This document shows, in pieces, positions 42,712 through 51,983 of a DNA stretch of 64,000 nucleotides (the first letter of the stretch is position 1; each line of letters opens with the position of its first letter). The DNA is from Aquisphaera giovannonii (GTDB lineage Bacteria > Planctomycetota > Planctomycetia > Isosphaerales > Isosphaeraceae). Location: NCBI RefSeq assembly GCF_008087625.1, contig NZ_CP042997.1:992001-1056000 (forward strand). The letters run 5' to 3'. The notes below the pieces were generated by a model. It saw only the letters and a program-made list of their open reading frames with translations. It was not told where the DNA came from and searched no databases. The position numbers and the translations under genes were made by a program.

Positions 42712-45700
42712 CTACACATCGATCCTCTCCCGGGCGGGGCGGGCGTCGTAGGCCCCGAGCTCCCTGACGAGGCTGCAGTTGTGCTGCACGTCGAGCATGG
42801 CCAGCGTCTGCACGGCCCGCAGGACGAGGACCTGGTCGCTCCAGAGGTCGGTGCGGAGGAGGACCTCGCGCATCCGGGCCCGGACCGCGGCCCACGGGTC
42901 CGGCCCCCCCTGCCCCAGCACGACGTGGATCCAGCCCCGCACGGCGCGGCGGTGGCGCCTCAGGTAGGACAGGATCCGGGCCCGCTGGGCCGGGCCGTAG
43001 TCGGGGAAGCAGGGCAGGCCGAAGAGGTCCGAGGTCGGCCGACGCGGCCGGGCGACGGGATGCCAGAGGCGCCGGAGGTTGATCACCGGGTCGGGCAGGC
43101 TGGGCGGCAGGAGCGACCGGTCCCCTTCCTCGTCGGCGCCGTGGGCCATCACCCGGGCCAGGCCCTCGATGGAGACCGCGAGCGTCGCGATGTCGTCGTG
43201 GTCGAGCACGCAGGCGGCCACCAGCGCCCGCAGGGCCTCGCCGCCTCGATTGCCCAGGTACGGCATCTCGGCCGCGAGGTAGCCCGGCAGCCGGTCGAAC
43301 GTCCAGCCGAGCCGCTCGAGCCAGCGGCCGATCCACTGGAGCCGCCGCTGGTGCCCCAGCCGGATCTGCTCGGCGATGATCCGGTCCTGCCGGGAGGCCC
43401 GGATGAAGTCCAGGTCGTGCTCCATCAGGGGCTCCGCCGCCAGCGACGCCGGCGCCGTCGGCAGGGCGAGCCCCAGGTACTCCACGTCGAATCGCGCCCG
43501 CAGCCAGAGCGAGCCCATGAACACCGGCTTGCGCATGCGGTGGATCTTCCGGATCGCCGTCGCGTAGCTGTCCGCCGGCCCTTCCTCGACCGGGTCCGCC
43601 GACGGGTGGAGGATCTCCTCGACCACGCCGTGGACCCCCCGCACCGAGGCGGCCACCATCCTCGCCGCGGCGCCCAGGGCCAGGAAGGGCAGGAAGACGA
43701 TCCGCCCCCGCGAGAGGTACGCCTCGTAGAAGGCATACGGGTTGATCGTCCGCTGCGCCAGCGGCAGCTCGTGGAGCGGGAAGCTCCGGAAGGCGCGGCG
43801 GACGTTCTGCTGGCGGTCCCGCCGCACGAGCTCGGCGACCTGGGGCCCGAACCGGGCCCGGATCACCGCGTCGCGCGCGGGGTCGTCGGCCAGGAAGTCG
43901 ATCGCCGTGAATTCCACCGTCTCCAGGAACGCCTCGGCCTCCGGCCTCCTCGGGCTCGCGACGGGCGTCCCCTCCTCGGCCGCCGAGCCCGGGAGGGCCG
44001 CGGGCACCGACGGCGGGGGCAGCTCCACCTCCTCCGGCTCGACCCGCAGCCGGCGGGCCAGCCAGTCCCGGAACGCCCGCCGCGAGGGCTCCGGCGAGCA
44101 CGCCAGCCGGTCCAGCGGGATGGCGTGCCGGTTGTAGTCCAGGAGCAGGATCGCCGTCTCCTGGACGATCATCCGGGTGATGTAGTTGAACCAGAGGTAC
44201 GGCCCGCCGAGGACCCGCCCGGCCCGGTTCAGGTCCAGCCGGTCCAGCACCCGCCCCTCGCGGAGCAGGTGCCCGAGGTGGCTCCGCCGCAGGTTGGTGA
44301 GCGCGAGGTTGCCCAGGAGCTGCACCGAGGCCCGGGTGTCGCTGCGGTGGAACGGCGAGCCGTCCAGGTAGTCCTGGTAGAGCAGCCCGATGTTCCGCAG
44401 GAAGACCAGCTCGCGATCCTCGTCCGCCGCCTCCCCCCGGCCGACGACTGCGCCTGCCGCGTCCTCGCGGCGCAGCCCCGGATGCGCGTTGTCGGACGAC
44501 CGGAGCAGGAACTCCGGGTCGATGACCCGCTCCAGCAGGAACCGGCCGTCCTCCTCGCGCCGGCGGGACTTCAGCGTCCTCGTCTGGGCCGCGAACTGGG
44601 CCTCGACCACGCGCTCGCTGAAGTCGGCCGACTGGTTGGCGATCCGGCGGAACCAGGCCCCCAGCATCCAGAGGACGAGGCAGAGGGCGCCCAGGATGAT
44701 GACCGGCCAGCCGAGCAGGTCCTGGAGCCTGTCCACGAACCGGCGGAACGGCCGGAAGATCGGCAGGGCGTTGACGACCAGGAAGAGCAGCAGGAACGCC
44801 GAGCCCAGCCAGAGCAGCCGCTTCGCCGGGTTCCTCGTCGCCGAGACGACCGCCGCCCCCAGCCGGTCCAGGAAGACCGCCGGCGAGACGGTGCCCTGGA
44901 GGTCCGCCAGGAAGTAGACGACCTCGAGCGCCTGCTGGACCAGGTGCCCCGCGTAGTTCGCCGCCAGCGTCACGGCCTCCGCCGGGCTCTTCTGGCGATA
45001 GGCGACCAGGTTGCGGACCACCGGCAGGCGGCGGACGACCGGGGCGTCCAGGAGCCGCATGTAGCGGTCGGCCGAGGTCACGAAGCCCGGCCCCATGTGG
45101 TCCACGAGCTGCTCCGGCGTGAGCTGGATCATCCGGTCCACGAGCGCCTCGACCGGGATCTCACGCCCGTCTCGGGCCTCGCCCACGCCGGAGGGGTCGT
45201 CGAACGCCTCGCCCGGCAGGCAGCGGATCCGGACCCCCAGGTCCGCGAGCCCCCGCGACGCCAGGCGGAGCCGCTGGCCGCGGCCGAGCCGCGACTGCAC
45301 CAGGCTCGCGGCGTGCTCCTGCTCGGCCCGGAGCGCCGCCAGGACGTGGCGGTGGCCCGACTCCGCGCGGTGCGCATGGTACGGCTCGAAGAGGACGACG
45401 TTGCGGTTGAGCAGCCCCGCATGCCGCCGCACGAGCTGGTCCCCCAGCCGGAGCACGAAGAGCCCCAGCCGGATGACCCGCAGCGCGGGGAGGATGATCC
45501 GCACGACGCGGAGCACCTGCACCAGCCGGCCGACCTGGAGGAACTGGAGCAGGTCCACCGCCTCCTCCGCCTGCGCCTGCGCCGCCCCGGACTCCTCGAC
45601 CTCGATGAGGTAGGCGAGGAACCCCAGCGGCAAGGAGGCCAGCAGGTCGATGGCGAAGTGCCGGCGGAAGTAGAGCCACCGCCGCGGCGCGACCGCCACC

Positions 45701-47124
45701 CGCACGGTGAACTCCGCCAGCAGGAGCGAGCAGACGACCAGGTCCGCCCACCCGAGCGCGGCGCGGACCCCGCCGGTCAGCCGGCCGCCGTTCCGCAGGG
45801 CCGCCTCCGCGGCCACCAGGGCGATGAGCGCGACGATCAGCCAGAGGACGGCCGACTCCAATACCCGGACGGCTCGCGGCCCGAGCCGCTCGCGGAGCCG
45901 CAGCGCCAGCAGCTTCTCCTGCCACTCGCCGCGGACCCGCCGCCGCATCCGCTCGACGTCCGCGAGCTGCCGGCGGGCCCGGCCGCGGGCCTCGTCGTCC
46001 TCCTCGCGACGCTCCTCGTCCCTCTCGCGGGCCTCGCGCGGCGGCGCGATCGCCGGGCTCGGGGTGCGGGGCGTCGGGTCCTTCTCCTCCTCCTCCTTCG
46101 CCATGGGCCGGAGGATGGTCGCGAGCTGGTCGAGGTCCTGGCCGGCGAGCTCGAGCCGGCTCACGGCGCGGCGGAGCGGCATGTCCTCGACGAAGGCGAT
46201 CGCCTCGCTGACCTCGTCCTGGGTGGCCTGCACCGCGCGGTCGCAGTGCCGGCGGGCGTCGGCCGGGTCCATGCCTCGGAAGGCGTCGGCGGCGCGGTCG
46301 GCCAGCTCCACCCGGCGCACCGAGAGGGCCTCGGCCCACTCCGCCGCCCGCTCGCCGCCGGCCCCCTCCACGACCGCCTCCAGCCGCGAGAGCTGGAGCC
46401 GCATCGCCAGCAGGCGCTCCGGGGGCATGCCGGCCGCCGGCCAGGCGAGCTCGCGACGCACCCGGCGTCCCAGCAGCGCCCGGCGGAGGGCCTCCGCCCA
46501 GTCGATCAGCCGTTCCCGCTCCCGGGCCTCCTCCTCCCGCCCGCCCCCCCGGAGCGAGCGGAGGTCGTTGTCGACGCGGCCGAGGTCCACCTCGAGCGCG
46601 GCGGTGGCGATCGGCGCCGGCTCCCCGTCGAGCCGGGCGACCACGGCGCTGAGCCACTCGAGGTCCCCCCGCATCCCGTGGACGGCCAGCGCCCGCCCCA
46701 TCCGCCGGACCTGGTGGTCGGCGACGAGCGACCGCAGCGCCGCCTTGCCCTTCGGCAGCCATTCCTTGACCCTCGCCGCGATGAGCGCCCTCGCCGTGGG
46801 CGCCCCGGTCCCGTCGCCCTCCCCGGCGTCGAACGCATCCGGCTCCGGATCGGGCCCCGCCGCGATCTCGGCGTCGAGCTGCCCGAGGACGGCCCGCTGG
46901 AGCGCGATCGAGGCGCGGAGGGCCGCCTCGCGGGCCTGCTCCTCCCCCGGCCCGGGCCCGGCGTCGTCCGCCATTGCGTCCGTCGCCTGGCGGAGCCGGA
47001 ACCCCTCGCCGAGGTGGCCGAGCCGCCGGCCCAGCAGCCCGATCTCGTCGCCGCCGGCGTCCGCCTCCGCGAGCTCGCGGGCCCGCCTCGTCCAGTCCTC
47101 GACCTCCCGCGACGCCCAGCTCAC
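42712..47124 (-). CDS. Very large membrane protein with voltage-sensor-like (ion_trans S1-S4) segment
   Basis: I chose the GTG at 47124 (GGAG about ten bases upstream), giving 1470 residues. The frame is open further, but that part overlaps repeats and a gene relic. Residues 1-400 are charged and helical. At about 415-550 lies a channel-like S1-S4 unit: VLWLIVALIALVAAEAAL, WADLVVCSLLLAEFTVRV, FAIDLLASLPLGFLAYL, then an S4-like helix with Arg every third position (VLRVVRIILPALRVIRLG). Two more helices come about 240 residues later (LLWLGSAFLLLFLVVNA, WPVIILGALCLVLWMLG). No pore selectivity sequence is seen. The C-terminal 600 residues are mostly soluble and unassigned. The function may be voltage sensing without conduction, but this is inference. 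Confidence 0.75.
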   Translation of the reverse strand: MSWASREVEDWTRRARELAEADAGGDEIGLLGRRLGHLGEGFRLRQATDAMADDAGPGPGEEQAREAALRASIALQRAVLGQLDAEIAAGPDPEPDAFDAGEGDGTGAPTARALIAARVKEWLPKGKAALRSLVADHQVRRMGRALAVHGMRGDLEWLSAVVARLDGEPAPIATAALEVDLGRVDNDLRSLRGGGREEEARERERLIDWAEALRRALLGRRVRRELAWPAAGMPPERLLAMRLQLSRLEAVVEGAGGERAAEWAEALSVRRVELADRAADAFRGMDPADARRHCDRAVQATQDEVSEAIAFVEDMPLRRAVSRLELAGQDLDQLATILRPMAKEEEEKDPTPRTPSPAIAPPREARERDEERREEDDEARGRARRQLADVERMRRRVRGEWQEKLLALRLRERLGPRAVRVLESAVLWLIVALIALVAAEAALRNGGRLTGGVRAALGWADLVVCSLLLAEFTVRVAVAPRRWLYFRRHFAIDLLASLPLGFLAYLIEVEESGAAQAQAEEAVDLLQFLQVGRLVQVLRVVRIILPALRVIRLGLFVLRLGDQLVRRHAGLLNRNVVLFEPYHAHRAESGHRHVLAALRAEQEHAASLVQSRLGRGQRLRLASRGLADLGVRIRCLPGEAFDDPSGVGEARDGREIPVEALVDRMIQLTPEQLVDHMGPGFVTSADRYMRLLDAPVVRRLPVVRNLVAYRQKSPAEAVTLAANYAGHLVQQALEVVYFLADLQGTVSPAVFLDRLGAAVVSATRNPAKRLLWLGSAFLLLFLVVNALPIFRPFRRFVDRLQDLLGWPVIILGALCLVLWMLGAWFRRIANQSADFSERVVEAQFAAQTRTLKSRRREEDGRFLLERVIDPEFLLRSSDNAHPGLRREDAAGAVVGRGEAADEDRELVFLRNIGLLYQDYLDGSPFHRSDTRASVQLLGNLALTNLRRSHLGHLLREGRVLDRLDLNRAGRVLGGPYLWFNYITRMIVQETAILLLDYNRHAIPLDRLACSPEPSRRAFRDWLARRLRVEPEEVELPPPSVPAALPGSAAEEGTPVASPRRPEAEAFLETVEFTAIDFLADDPARDAVIRARFGPQVAELVRRDRQQNVRRAFRSFPLHELPLAQRTINPYAFYEAYLSRGRIVFLPFLALGAAARMVAASVRGVHGVVEEILHPSADPVEEGPADSYATAIRKIHRMRKPVFMGSLWLRARFDVEYLGLALPTAPASLAAEPLMEHDLDFIRASRQDRIIAEQIRLGHQRRLQWIGRWLERLGWTFDRLPGYLAAEMPYLGNRGGEALRALVAACVLDHDDIATLAVSIEGLARVMAHGADEEGDRSLLPPSLPDPVINLRRLWHPVARPRRPTSDLFGLPCFPDYGPAQRARILSYLRRHRRAVRGWIHVVLGQGGPDPWAAVRARMREVLLRTDLWSDQVLVLRAVQTLAMLDVQHNCSLVRELGAYDARPARERIDV

Positions 47125-47202
47125 GCAGCTCGCTCCCGACGTCGGCCCCTCGCCGCGATCCCCGCCCGCAGGGGGCCTCTCAGGCCGGACCCGGTCCCCG
47201 GC

Positions 47203-47275
47203 TCGGTACCGGATCGGATGCGGCCCGTCCGGGTCTCGGGGAAGGCCAGAATGTCGTCGAGAGAGTATAGCCGTG
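47203..47275 (-). pseudogene. Relic of an Xre-type antitoxin C-terminus
   Basis: The minus strand reads LYSLDDILAFPETRTGRI then RSGTEP. This matches, at about two thirds of positions, the C-terminus YLDDIMAFPEIWTSRI then QAGTEP of the antitoxin encoded at 53406-53765. The rest of the gene, including its helix-turn-helix, is missing. The fragment sits just upstream of the giant membrane protein gene. Confidence 0.6.
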
Positions 47276-47565
47276 GGCAGCGATCGGGCGACACGGTGCC
47301 GAGGTTCCGCATCCCAACCCGAAGCCTCCTCGCGCCGCCCTGACGCCTCCGCCTCGCAAGGTCCCGGTGGCCGGCCGGGACCGCGGACGAAGCCCCGGGA
47401 CACCGCAGCCCAGGCCTCGGCGTGGGTCCAGTCGTCGCGGCACCTTGCTTCGAATACCTCGCCGCAAGCTCTGGCCATGGAACGTCTTGACCTCGGTTTT
47501 CGAACGGCTTCGCCGGGGTCGCCCCGGATGCTGGAGCCCCAACTCGACACGTCGCCCGGGAACCC

Positions 47566-47837
47566 ATGAGCACGTGACCACCCGCGTGAGCGGGTGGTTC
47601 GGACGGGCGAAGCCTCCAGCCTCCGGCGTCAGCCGGATCGGCGGGGCCGGCCTCGGCCGGCGGGAAGAGCCTCGTCCTCGCTTCGATGCCCCGGCGTCCC
47701 GGGTCGCACTGACGTGCGAGGCTGGAGGCTCCGCCCGTCCGGACTATGATCCGACGATCGTGGTCACCCGCGCATGCGGGGCGGTGCCAACCGTCGACCT
47801 CCCCGCGATGGCTCCCCAGTCATTCGGGACGATCCCG
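47566..47837 (+). repeat. Dispersed element B, copy 2
   Basis: Partner of 12270-12543 in the opposite orientation, about 270 bp long. A CCACCCGC/GCGGGTGG hairpin opens it near 47579-47598. Internal inverted blocks lie around 47597-47622 and 47718-47743. It ends at CATTCGGGACGAT (47821-47833). It lies directly upstream of the accessory cluster. Confidence 0.85.
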
Positions 47838-48744
47838 CTTCGCCGCCCCCACGTTTCCTGCGTCCTGAGCATCGCTCGCGATGCCTGCCCCATCAAACCA
47901 TCCGTCGCGTCGTCGCGAGCTGTGCCACGATGCCGCCAAATCCACCCTCCGCTTTCCGAGTCGATCCCGATTCCGCACCGGCGGACTTCCCCGGATCCCG
48001 CCGCCCCGCTCGCACCTCACCGGGAGCATCGCCGCACCCCGAGCACCGACGTCCGGATTGCCGATTGAGGTCGACGTTTCCACCTGCTGCCCGCCCGGAG
48101 GGCTGCCCCAGGTGACGATCCGCGCGAGACGGCCGTCGGTTCCACGATCCCGAAGAGAAATCGCGCCGGCGACTCAGCCTCGATCGCCAGCAAGAGCCGA
48201 TGGGGCCGCGGGCGGGAGGCCACATGCCCATGGGGACGACCGACGGCAGCCGTCCCCCGTCGTGACATGCCCTCGCTACTGTCGCACGGCGCTCCCTCTA
48301 TTAGCGACTGGCGCCATGTTGGGCCGTTTTCGCACCCCGCCGTCCGATTTCCTGGATATTGTCACCGACGGAACCGCCGCAATCGCGGAAATCGACCGTC
48401 CCACCGTCCCGGCCGCTCGCTCCGGCTCGACTCATCGGTTGAGATCGCCGGCCTCGGATCCGGCCCACTCGGGCGAGGATATCGGCCGGCACGGCCCGGG
48501 GTGGTGGCGCATGCGGCTACTCCTCTCGTCGATCCACGGCCTCCTCGCCCCCCCCCAGCGGCGCCGCGATCGCGACGCGCGAACGGCCGGAACAACTCGC
48601 CTGGCGCGAGGCGGAGTGCCGGACGCTCACGCCCGGGGTGCCCGATGACGAGAAGGAGACGACCCCTCGACGACACCCTCACCACACTCAGCCTGGCGGC
48701 TCCCCGGTTCGCCGTGGGCCTGGGCGGGGGCGGCTCGGCCGAGG
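47838..48744. other. Non-coding stretch before the IS630 remnant
   Basis: About 900 bases with long open frames in several phases, as expected at this GC content, but no recognisable protein. It may include the lost 5' part of the IS630 element; I could not locate its terminal inverted repeat. Confidence 0.45.
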
Positions 48745-49446
48745 TCCTCGACGACGTGGAGGCCGGCGGGTCCGGTGCACCATCCTGCCGACGCAGTCCA
48801 GCCAGGAGGAGAGGAGGTCGTCACCAGGACCCTGGAGGAGAAGCCCAAGGCCGGTACCCACTGGAGCACCCGCGGCATGGCCCGGGCCGTCGGGCTCTCC
48901 CAGAGCGCCGTCGTCCGGATCTGGAACGCCTTCGGGCGGAAGCCCTACAGGGGCGAGACCTTCAAGCTCTCGACCGATCCCAATTTCGTCGAGAAGGTCC
49001 GCGACGTGGTCGGGCTCTACATGAGCCCGCCGGAGAACGCCATCGTCCTGTCGATCGACGAGAAGAGCCAGGTGCAGGCCCCGGACCGCACCCAGCCGCT
49101 GCTGCCGATGACGCCCGGCCGGGCCGAGCGCCGGACCCCCGACTATGTCCGCAACGGGACGACCTCGCCCCTCGCCACCCTGGACGTGGCCACCGGGCGG
49201 GTGATCGGCCGGTGCTACAGGCGGCACCGGCAGCGGGAGTTCCTGAAGTTCCTCAAGGAGATCGACGCCCAGGTCGTCAGGGGGCCGGGGGCCAGATCCA
49301 CATCATCTTGGACAACTATGGGACGCACAAGGCGCCCTCGGTGAGGCGGTGGTTCGAGCGGCATCCGGAGTACCATCTGCACTTCACGCCGACCAGCGGG
49401 TCCTGGCTGAATCAGGTGGAGCAAATCTTCGCCGAGATCACGGAGA
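48745..49446 (+). pseudogene. IS630-family transposase, frameshifted and truncated
   Basis: The main block (frame from about 48805) reads VVTRTLEEKPKAGTHWSTRG, then MARAVGLSQSAVVRIWNAFG, FKLSTDPNFVEKVRDVVGLY and VLSIDEKSQVQA with the first catalytic Asp. One G is missing near 49286, and the next frame continues QIHIILDNYGTHKAPSVRRW (second Asp) and FTPTSGSWLNQVEQIFAEIT (catalytic Glu region). The text ends at TEK and passes straight into repeat array 1, so the last 30-40 residues are gone. A further shift is likely near 48780. The element is inactive. Confidence 0.85.
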
Positions 49447-50590
49447 AGGGGGGACAAACGGGGCGGGGGACAAACGGGGGACAAACGGGGCCGCGACAAA
49501 CGGGGCCGCGACAAACGGGGCCGACAAACGGGGCGGCCGACAAACGGGGCCACCCAGCTTCGCGGGGGACAAACGGCGACAAAGGACAAACGGGGCCACC
49601 CAGCTTCGAAGGACAAACGGCAAAGGACAAACGGGGCCACCCAGCTTCGAAGGACAAACGGGGCCACCCAGCTTCGCGCGACAAACGGGGCCACCCAGCT
49701 TCGCGGGGCGGACAAACGGGGCCACCCAGCTTCGCGGGCGGACAAACGGGGCCACCCAGCTTCGCGGACAAACGGGGCCACCCAGCTTCGCGGGGGACAA
49801 ACGGGGCCACCCAGCTTCGGGGACAAACGGGGCCACCCAGCTTCGGGGACAAACGGGGCCACCCGGGACAAACGGGGCCACCCAGCTTCGCGGGACAAAC
49901 GGGGCCACCCAGCTTCGCGGGACAAACGGGGCCACCCAGCTTCGGACGGACAAACGGGGCCACCCAGCTTCGGGCGGACAAACGGGGCCACCCAGCTTCC
50001 GGACAAACGGGGCCACCCAGCTTCGGGGCGGACAAACGGGGCCACCCAGCTTCGGGGGACAAACGGGGCCACCCAGCTTCGGGGGGGGGGGACAAACGGG
50101 GCCACCCAGCTTCGGGGACAAATGGGGGGGGGACAAACGGGGGGACAAACGGGGCCACCCAGCTTCGGGGGGACAAACGGGGCCACCCAGCTTCGGGGAC
50201 AAACGGGGCCACCCAGCTTCGGGGGGGACAAACGGGGGACAAACGGGGCCACCCAGCTTCGCGGGGGGGACAAACGGGGCCACCCAGCTTCGGGGACAAA
50301 CGGGGGGGACAAACGGGGCCACCCAGCTTCTGTCCCGGCCGGGGGACAAACGGACAAACGGGGGACAAACGGGGCTGGGGACAAACGGGGCCACCCAGCT
50401 TCTGTCCCGGCCGGGGGACAAACGGACAGGGACAAACGGGGCCACCCAGCTTCTGTCCCGGCCGGGGGCGGTTCGAGCCGACCTCGGGCTTATCGGTCTA
50501 TGGCGCGGGACAAACGGGGCCACCCAGCTTCTGTCCCGGCCGGGGGCGGTTCGAGCCGACCTCGGGCTTATCGGTCTATGGCGGGACCGA
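49447..50590 (-). repeat. Repeat array 1: about 28 copies of a 22-30 bp unit flanking the RAYT gene
   Basis: On the plus strand the unit reads GACAAACGGGGCCACCCAG then CTTCG, followed by a G-rich spacer of variable length (0-12 G, sometimes with C or A). I counted about 28 full copies, plus incomplete GGACAAACGG units without the second half. Read on the minus strand, the core is AGCTGGGTGGCCCC, the same core as array 2 on the plus strand. The last copies gain a TCTGTCCCGGCCGGGGG extension, and two of them form a 78-bp tandem duplicate (50435-50590). All frames are open because the unit lacks stop codons; I do not regard it as coding. Confidence 0.92.
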
Positions 50591-50738
50591 GCTTCATACC
50601 ACGGGCCGCTCGCGCGGGATGAGGATCTTGCGGAAGCGGACGAGCAGGGGACGCCCACGTCTCGCCGGGCGTGCGGCGGCGGGCGCGGGCCGGCATGGCG
50701 CGGGTGCGGCGTGGGGACGCGACCGGCCCGGGGGCCGG

Positions 50739-51887
50739 CTAGGCGGGCAGGGGGAAGGCGACCCGACAGGCGGCGATGCCGTGCAGCCAGCGGCGGCCGA
50801 CGCGGGCCGCCTCGGCGCGGAGCGATTCGGCGGTGCCGACGGCGCGGCGGGGGCGGCCGAAGAGGCCGCGGGCCGCGGCCGGCCACGACTCCGATCGCAG
50901 CCCCAGCCGATCCAGGACCGGAGGCGACGTAGCCGGGATCGTGCCGCCGCCGGGCCGCGACTGCCGGCCGGCCCAGTCCAGCAGCTCCAGGTACTGCGCG
51001 GCGGTCATCGGCAGCAGCCCGCGGTCGCTCGCCCGGGGCGGCCGGGGCCGCGAGGCCGGGGCCGGCGCCGGCGACCCCGCCGGGGGCCGGGGCTTGGCCG
51101 GCTCGCGCTCGATCAGCTCGATCGGGCTCAGCCAGGCATCCCGGGGGGCGGGCGGAGTCGCATCCGCGGCGGCCCGCGCGGCGAGGAGGGCCTCGGCCCG
51201 CTGGCAGGCCGAGGTCCGGCCGTCGCGGTCGGGCGCCTCGGCGATGCCGGCACGCACGGGGTTGAGGTCGACGTACGCCATGCAGGCCAGCAGCGCCGCC
51301 TCGTCCAGCAGGTGCGTGCAGCGGAAGCGGCCCTGCCAGAACCGCCCGGTGCAGCCGTCCTCGCGGTTGGCCCGCCGGGCGATCGGCTCGGCCAGGGCGC
51401 GCATGAACCACGACAGGTCCGCCAGCCGCCGCCGCAACTCCGCCAGGCGGGCCGGGTCGGCCGGGGTCGCGGCCGTCGCCGGCGTGGGCACATCGGCCGG
51501 GTCGGGGGCCTCGGCCGAGGATGCCGACGCGGGGCCGGAGGCCCCGGCCCGCCTCCCGGCCCCGGGCCCCGCCGGCGGCGGGCCGGGGAAGATGGCGGCC
51601 CAGCGGCTGGCGACCTCCGCGTCGTCCCAGGCGGCGGCCAGGTCGGGCCGGATGCGGAGCACGACGTGCAGGTGGTTGTCCATCACCGCGAAGCCGGCGA
51701 CCTCGACGGCGAAGGCGCCGGCCAGCTCCTCGAGCCGGCCCCGGATCCAATCGCGGCGGTGGCCGAAGTCGAGCCCCGTGGCCGCGTCCGCGCCGCAGAG
51801 GGCGGCGAGGCGGACCACCCGCTGCACGCAGTGATAGGCCCCGACCTCGTCGGCGAGGACGACGTCGGACCTCCTCGATCGCGCCAT
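50739..51887 (-). CDS. REP-associated tyrosine transposase (RAYT), Y1/HUH family
   Basis: A 382-residue protein of the IS200-like Y1 transposase superfamily. The metal-binding HUH motif is in AVMDNHLHVVLRI. Downstream the RAYT/planctomycete signature follows: RFWQGRFRCTHLLDEAALLA then YVDLNPVRAGIAE. The N-terminus ADEVGAYHCVQRVVRL is the first strand pair of the family, and a Tyr-containing helix (AAQYLELLDWAG) near residue 290 could hold the nucleophile. RAYTs cut single-stranded REP hairpins and mobilise them. Here the gene lies between two inverted arrays that share one core, the expected geometry of a RAYT with its repeats. The C-terminal 150 residues are longer than in compact RAYTs. Confidence 0.88.
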   Translation of the reverse strand: MARSRRSDVVLADEVGAYHCVQRVVRLAALCGADAATGLDFGHRRDWIRGRLEELAGAFAVEVAGFAVMDNHLHVVLRIRPDLAAAWDDAEVASRWAAIFPGPPPAGPGAGRRAGASGPASASSAEAPDPADVPTPATAATPADPARLAELRRRLADLSWFMRALAEPIARRANREDGCTGRFWQGRFRCTHLLDEAALLACMAYVDLNPVRAGIAEAPDRDGRTSACQRAEALLAARAAADATPPAPRDAWLSPIELIEREPAKPRPPAGSPAPAPASRPRPPRASDRGLLPMTAAQYLELLDWAGRQSRPGGGTIPATSPPVLDRLGLRSESWPAAARGLFGRPRRAVGTAESLRAEAARVGRRWLHGIAACRVAFPLPA

Positions 51888-51983
51888 GCCAAGCCCCCCC
51901 CGGCTGGTCTCCGGCTCATCCCCGCGAGCCGTCCGTCCGATGGAACCCTAGCTCGCCGCCTATCCGGGTGCCGGCGATGGCTC

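Noticed and set aside
42673-47343. A 1556-codon plus-strand ORF opposite the giant membrane protein
   Set aside because: Translation is His/Arg/Pro/Val-rich low-complexity text typical of an antisense shadow. The minus-strand frame has membrane helices and normal composition.
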